Assembly: GCA_946807835.1 (NCBI GenBank)
Contig: OX327690.1
Location: 16,216,501 to 16,280,500 of the forward strand
Source: Ailanthus altissimus
Lineage: Eukaryota > Streptophyta > Magnoliopsida > Sapindales > Simaroubaceae
DNA: 64,000 nucleotides
Direction of reading: 5' to 3'
This document shows, piece after piece, positions 59,441-64,000 of the stretch (within the stretch, counting starts at the first letter, position 1; each line of letters starts with the position of its first letter). Below the pieces are notes generated by a model that was given only the letters and a program-made list of their open reading frames with translations, was not told the origin of the DNA and ran no database searches. The position numbers and the translations under genes are program-made.

Positions 59441-60078
59441 GATGCTGCATAATTACAACGAGGACTACTTATAAAGGCTCAAATACAACCAAGATGCCAA
59501 ATAGGCCATAAAGAGAACATAAGTGAAAGTGATTGGTCATACCTGTTGCAAGTAGTTCAACAAAATCTTAAATAGCATGATTTAAGTTACAAAAAGTGAG
59601 CCACCTTAAGAAAGAAAAGAAAGAAAGATGGCACTCCTTACACTTTAAATACATGCTCATATAAACTGTATACAAGCAACACCAAGAGTAGTTTTCACAA
59701 CAAAGATACTATTTAATGCCATAAAAAAATATATCTTCCTTGACCATAATATGCTCATGTAGCACAAGTTAACCAAAAGGGAAAAGCCTCAAGCATAAAA
59801 AGGCATACACATAAAGGAAGGCCATTAGTAGCTAGCCATACCTGCCACAAGCAATCTAGTAAAACCTTAGACAACACAGCTTAAGTCACAAAAGCGCAAA
59901 TACATTCTTGTACATAAAAAAAAAGCCATAAATAACTGGTTATACGTGCCACAAGCAGACTAACTAAAACCTTAGATAGCACAACTAAGTCATTAATGCA
60001 ATGGCACCCTAGAACATGAAGAAAAAAGGCATTACACCTCATTATATTTTTAAATTGTACAACTATCCAATAAGTGTG

Positions 60079-60332
60079 GGCCCCCACCCCTCTACTAGCA
60101 GGGTGGGGTTTATCCCTACTCAGTGGGCCCACTCAAAGGAATATCGGAGTCCCTCCTCAAGTGGTATAGCTTAAGTGGTACCAGAGGTGCTCCCCAGTGG
60201 TCTTAGAACCCTATATAATTCTGGGTTCGAGCCTCGGAAAGGCGAAAGAAAGGAGGGGGGACTCCGATATTCCCTTGAGTGAGCCCACCGAGTAGGGGTG
60301 AACCCCACCCTGCTAGTAGAGGGGTGGGGGCC
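60079..60332. mobile_element. Foldback element with about 84-bp inverted repeats around a tRNA-like core
   Basis: The left arm (60079-60163, starting GGCCCCCACCCCTCTACTAG) and right arm (60249-60332) are inverse copies with about ten differences. The 85-bp loop holds a pol III A-box-like TAGCTTAAGTGG (60167-60178) and a B-box GGTTCGAGCC (60224-60233), spaced more widely than in a true tRNA. It is GC-rich within AT-rich repeats. No clear target duplication was found. Confidence 0.85.
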
Positions 60333-60753
60333 TATAATAGGTATGCACCAAAAGAAGAGGACACAACAAGGGCATTAATACATGCCATACAAAGAGCTCA
60401 AATATTTAACTTTGGCATAATATGCTCATATAGCATAAGCTAGTCAAGGAAAATCCCTCAAGCATTATAGCCATATGAATGAAATCAAGACAAAAGTAAT
60501 ACAATTGGCCATTATAACCAAGAGGAGCTAGCCACAACTACCATAAGTAGGCCAATAACAAACTTGGATAGCATAATGCAAGTCATTAAGGTCAGAAAAG
60601 CGTTAAAACACAATAACTTTCATTCTCTATATACCAAAGAATAAACTACAAATAGTTATGCAAACAACTGCCAAAAGAATATACATACGACACAAGGCAT
60701 CAACGCATGCCATATAAAGGTCTGATACATTTTTTAAACTTTAATGTCATATG
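60333..60753. repeat. Continuation of the diverged tandem repeats
   Basis: CATGCCATACAAAGAGCTC (60381) and CATGCCATATAAAGGTCTG (60706) lie about 325 bp apart. The region is cut at 60753 by the copia LTR. Confidence 0.55.
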
Positions 60754-63229
60754 TGTTGGGATTTGTGCTTACGTGTCATCCCATAATGTATAAATATATA
60801 GTGATAGTATTTATACAATTATTATTTCTAATAAAATCGTTAATATTATTTATTATTAAATGGTAAGATGTTTGTAACGTTTCAGATATTATATGATCTA
60901 AAAGAGTTCAGATCTGGTCTAAAATAGTTTAGACCAGGGCTAAGAGTTAGCAACATTAATAGTTATAAACACTAAAAGTTAGTGGTACTAAGAGTTAGTA
61001 ATTTTATAAGAATTAGCAAATTCTAAGGAGTTAGAGCCTTATTTGGAATGGGACAATAACCTGAGAATATATTAGTAATGACATAGCTGCAATGAGTTGC
61101 AGATGGTGCTATGAAATGTCATTATGTAAGTATATTCTCAAACATAATGTTCCTGATCTAATTTAATCGATGCGGGTCTATCGGTGGAACCCATTAATAT
61201 AGATTAGTGTATGTTTACATCTGGATAGTCCAGATGGTTAGTCTTAGCAAACCATGAGCTTAGTAGGAAGCTCGTATAGAGATGCAGGTATTCAGTAAAG
61301 ACTGGATATTAAACAGACTCACGTAGCCATCTAATAGACATCTCATAAAGCCATCAATAGAAGGTCTTCCGAGTTGAGTAGTATTCGTAATCCTTTGACC
61401 TGAGCGCCACGGTAGGCTTGTGAGTAATCCACCATGCTTTGGTTCCACACATGTTAGAAACCTTTCATGGTCTGACCGCTGGGTGTCGCTGGGTATGGTC
61501 CGATGCTCATGGAGTTCGGTGTGCGTAGACATGGGATCCGTCAGCTCATAAGAGTGGGTTGTATATTCTAATGCTTCGAGATTGTATTTCAGAAAGACTT
61601 GTGGCCGCAAGCATAAACCGAAAAGATATTCTGAAGGAATAAACAATATCACAAAAGTGTTTGTGGATATTGTTTAATAAAATATAAATCTGAAGATAAG
61701 TTAATGGTTGAGCAAATAAGAGATTTGACCATTATGATCTATATCTCTGCTCTTCAAGGATATAAATGATGGAAGGATTATACGAATATGTAATAACCTC
61801 AACTTGCATGGTCTAACACGCTAATTTGTAATATCCGTAAAGTGTGTGTGGGACATTGTTCACGGACGTATGGAGAAGCTCTATATGAAAAATTAGATGT
61901 GGACCTAGAGAGTCTCACAATATGAAGTGTACTCGTTGCGCACTGGGGTAACGGATTGGATTGAATAGTTCGATCCAATAAATTTCAACAAAATAGAACG
62001 ATTGTTTCGGGATCCCTCGGATTATACATTTGTCAAGACTTAATTGTTAAGAACATTATTTAATTAATTAACAAGGGTTGTTAATTAATAGAATATTGAC
62101 AAATGACAAAATTTGTTCCATGATTTGATTTTATCTTTTTACCATTTAACCACAGTAGTAAAACTTAGTAAAGTAAAAAAAGTAATTATTCAAAATTATT
62201 TTGAATAATTGAATTATATATTGTTATTATATTATTAGATAATATTATAATATATATAGATCATGGCATTGTATTTTAATACAATGGGGGGCCTAGATGT
62301 TGGCCATTTAATTGCCTATTATAATTAAAGTAATTATAATTGTTAGGTAAAGATTAATTTAGGTGACCATTATTCTCGTGCTTGGTTTAATTAATTCTAA
62401 GTGGGAGACCAACAATAAAATTGGTGGAGCACTTCATTTTATTTTATTTTTGTTTAATCAAAGTGTTGAATAAATAAAATGAATTTTTGGCAAAACAAAT
62501 GAATTGAATTCATTCTTGTAAGAAGAAGAATTCGGTCAAGCAAGATGGAGAGAGAGAGAGAGAGATAATTTTGGTCTCAATTTTCCTTTCAAGGAGTTGA
62601 AAGAACACAAGGTGAAGTTATTTTGTAATTTTTCAGATTTCTATATGTTTAGAAAAATTGTAAATTACAATAGAGAAAAATGATTCTTGTTGTGTTAGTA
62701 AGGAGTTATTAACAAGAACAAAATAAAACTTCATCTTCCTCTCCTCTTCCATGGATGGCTAAATAATGTTCATGTTTATGAAACAAAAATTGTATTCAAA
62801 AGAGTTTGAATACAACTGCTGAAAATTCTAAATACTAAGCTACCATTCTAGCTCCTTAATCCCACCAAAAGTTATGGACTAGAATTGTTCAACATATACG
62901 TCAAGGTGAGCTCTTCACATGGATTATTGAATGACTTGAAGAATTTGTAAAGTTACCTTCATTAGGTGAGTACTTTACATTATATTTTTAGTACAATATT
63001 GTTCATCATATATATTTTGTATAATTGTTATACTTCTTCATATATATAATACAATATTGTTCATCATATATATATTTTGTATAATTGTTATACTTATACA
63101 TATATATGACATATATTGAAATTGTTAAAATGGGTGTATTTTATAACATGCTTCCGCTTTGCATATAGTAATTTTTGAAATTAAGTATACACTCGGATTA
63201 TCACACACTCGATAATGCAACACCCAACA
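60754..63229 (+). repeat. 5' LTR of copia element 3 (family D), complete, 2476 bp
   Basis: It starts TGTTGGG and ends CCCAACA, a perfect 7-bp inverted end pair, directly followed by a perfect primer-binding site. It holds a (GA)n run at 62547-62565 and a 58-bp duplication (62993-63050 and 63051-63108). Start flank ATATG (60749-60753). It is the best-preserved copy of family D in this window. A minus frame 61260-61652 inside it has no recognised motif. Confidence 0.93.
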
Positions 63230-63231
63230 AA

Positions 63232-63243
63232 TGGTATCAGAGC
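63232..63243 (+). other. Primer-binding site of copia element 3, initiator tRNA-Met
   Basis: TGGTATCAGAGC, perfect, two bases after the LTR end. Confidence 0.95.
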
Positions 63244-64000
63244 ATATTAAATTGAGTATATGATGATGAACATATTATTGTATTCTTGTTGTTGAATATG
63301 TTAACATGGTGATGTTGTATATTTAAACAACTTGATAATGTTTAAATTTGAACATGGTGATGTTTGATATTTAAGCATGATGATGAACATATTGTTGTAT
63401 TCTTGAACATGTTAGTGTTTAGAATTGAAGTATGATAATGTTTAGAATTGATGCCCATGAGAAAATAGTAAAAATTGGGGGCGGAAAACAATGTCCGAAA
63501 GGTCAGAACATTGTTACAGCATCCAGTGCCGCGGCGCCCAAATTTGGGCGCTGCGGCGTGGAGGTTCTGACTTGGGCACTGCGGCGCTCAGGTTCGAGCG
63601 CCCCGGCGCTCAACAAAAAAAAAAATTTGAAAAAACAATTTTTTGTAGAATATTATATAATGTTAGAACCTTCAGTTTTTAACGCTGATCATTCCAAACA
63701 TAATACTTGTATTTGCAATGTTTGTAAATAAAGTATTTTTAATACAATTATAAGTGTTATATTATTGTATTAAAATTACAAATAATTTGTTTATGTTGTT
63801 AAACACAATGGGAGCCCTATTGGTGGGGGTTAGTTGTGCTTACGTAAATAAATTTTCTAATTCTGAATTAAATTCGTATGAGATGCGAAAAGTTATTATT
63901 ATTATTATTAATTGAAATAATTATTATTAAATATTAAATCTCTCTTAATCAGATTAAATAAATATTATATTATGAGATAATATTATTTAATGATCCGTCT
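63244..64000 (+). mobile_element. Leader/gag-upstream region of copia element 3, continues beyond the window
   Basis: Imperfect repeats built on AACATGGTGATGTT and TTAGAATTGA (63300-63450) are followed by a strikingly GC-rich tract (63519-63617). That tract contains the 18-bp perfect palindrome GCGCCCAAATTTGGGCGC at 63534-63551. Plus frames 63432-63731 and 63491-63682 cross it but show no gag motif. The phrase GGTTAGTTGTGCTTACGTAAA (63828-63848) matches the same position in copia element 2 (50116-50136). Confidence 0.7.

Larger units (their letters stand above)
57706..60078. repeat. Diverged tandem repeats, non-coding
   Basis: Blocks such as AATATGCTCATGTAGCAC (59747) recur at about 60419, and GCCATACCTGCCACAAGC-type phrases recur near 59530, 59838, 59945 and 60530. 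Units of roughly 330-680 bp are suggested. A plus frame 58320-58526 is the product of a 51-bp repeat and 59008-59397 of a 29-bp repeat. Tandem repeats of this kind are known in the 3' untranslated regions of Tat-type elements. Confidence 0.6.

Noticed and set aside
60167..60233. Functional tRNA gene
   Set aside because: A and B boxes are present, but the spacing is too long and no cloverleaf or terminal stem was found; it is the loop of a foldback element.

Overview
This window is nuclear DNA of a flowering plant, very AT-rich, and almost entirely transposable-element sequence. No intact host gene was found. The evidence is L1-type LINEs, Ty1/copia and Ty3/gypsy elements with plant primer-binding sites (initiator tRNA-Met for copia and the chromovirus; a tRNA-Asp-like site for the Tat/Athila branch), solo LTRs with 5-bp target duplications, and a chromodomain remnant. 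The species cannot be told from the sequence. Nearly every coding remnant carries stops or frameshifts, and many stops fit C-to-T or G-to-A change.

Layout. 1-1455: LINE reverse transcriptase (minus). 1456-3745: long copia LTR. 3746-6289: unassigned. 6290-11621: a second LINE (minus), split by a solo LTR (6818-9634) that contains a second solo LTR of its own family (7102-8549). 11622-12474 and 24167-24790: halves of a gypsy LTR split by a complete 11.7-kb gypsy element (12475-24161, minus, target duplication GCAAT). 25790-26870: inverted-repeat DNA element with a GC-rich core. 27238-28066: two-copy duplication. 28600-29560 and 33790-34700: copia-like LTR fragments. 29897-33269: internally deleted chromovirus. 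36970-47778: overlapping Athila-type remnants interrupted by a copia LTR (38413-39641) and a solo gypsy LTR (41865-43299). 47779-55234: decayed copia element. 55235-57700: copia LTR fragment, then an Athila LTR followed by an integrase scrap. 57701-60753: diverged tandem repeats enclosing a foldback element with a tRNA-like core. 60754-64000: 5' LTR and leader of another copia element.

The most notable item is the gypsy element at 12475-24161. Between integrase and the 3' LTR, in the element's own orientation, it carries two non-retroviral genes. One encodes a protein whose middle resembles the cysteine-rich nucleic-acid-binding proteins of carla/allexi-type plant viruses (about 16262-16876). 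The other is a full-length, intron-free, decayed LONELY GUY (LOG) gene for a cytokinin-activating phosphoribohydrolase (15384-16037), with a TATA box 66 bp upstream of its start. Together they look like an accessory module that could have acted on host silencing or transcription and on cell division. This functional reading is inference; the presence and order of the genes are seen directly.

Secondary themes are nesting of LTRs of one family into each other, GC-rich words recurring inside otherwise unrelated AT-rich retroelements, and reading frames closed mainly by transitions.
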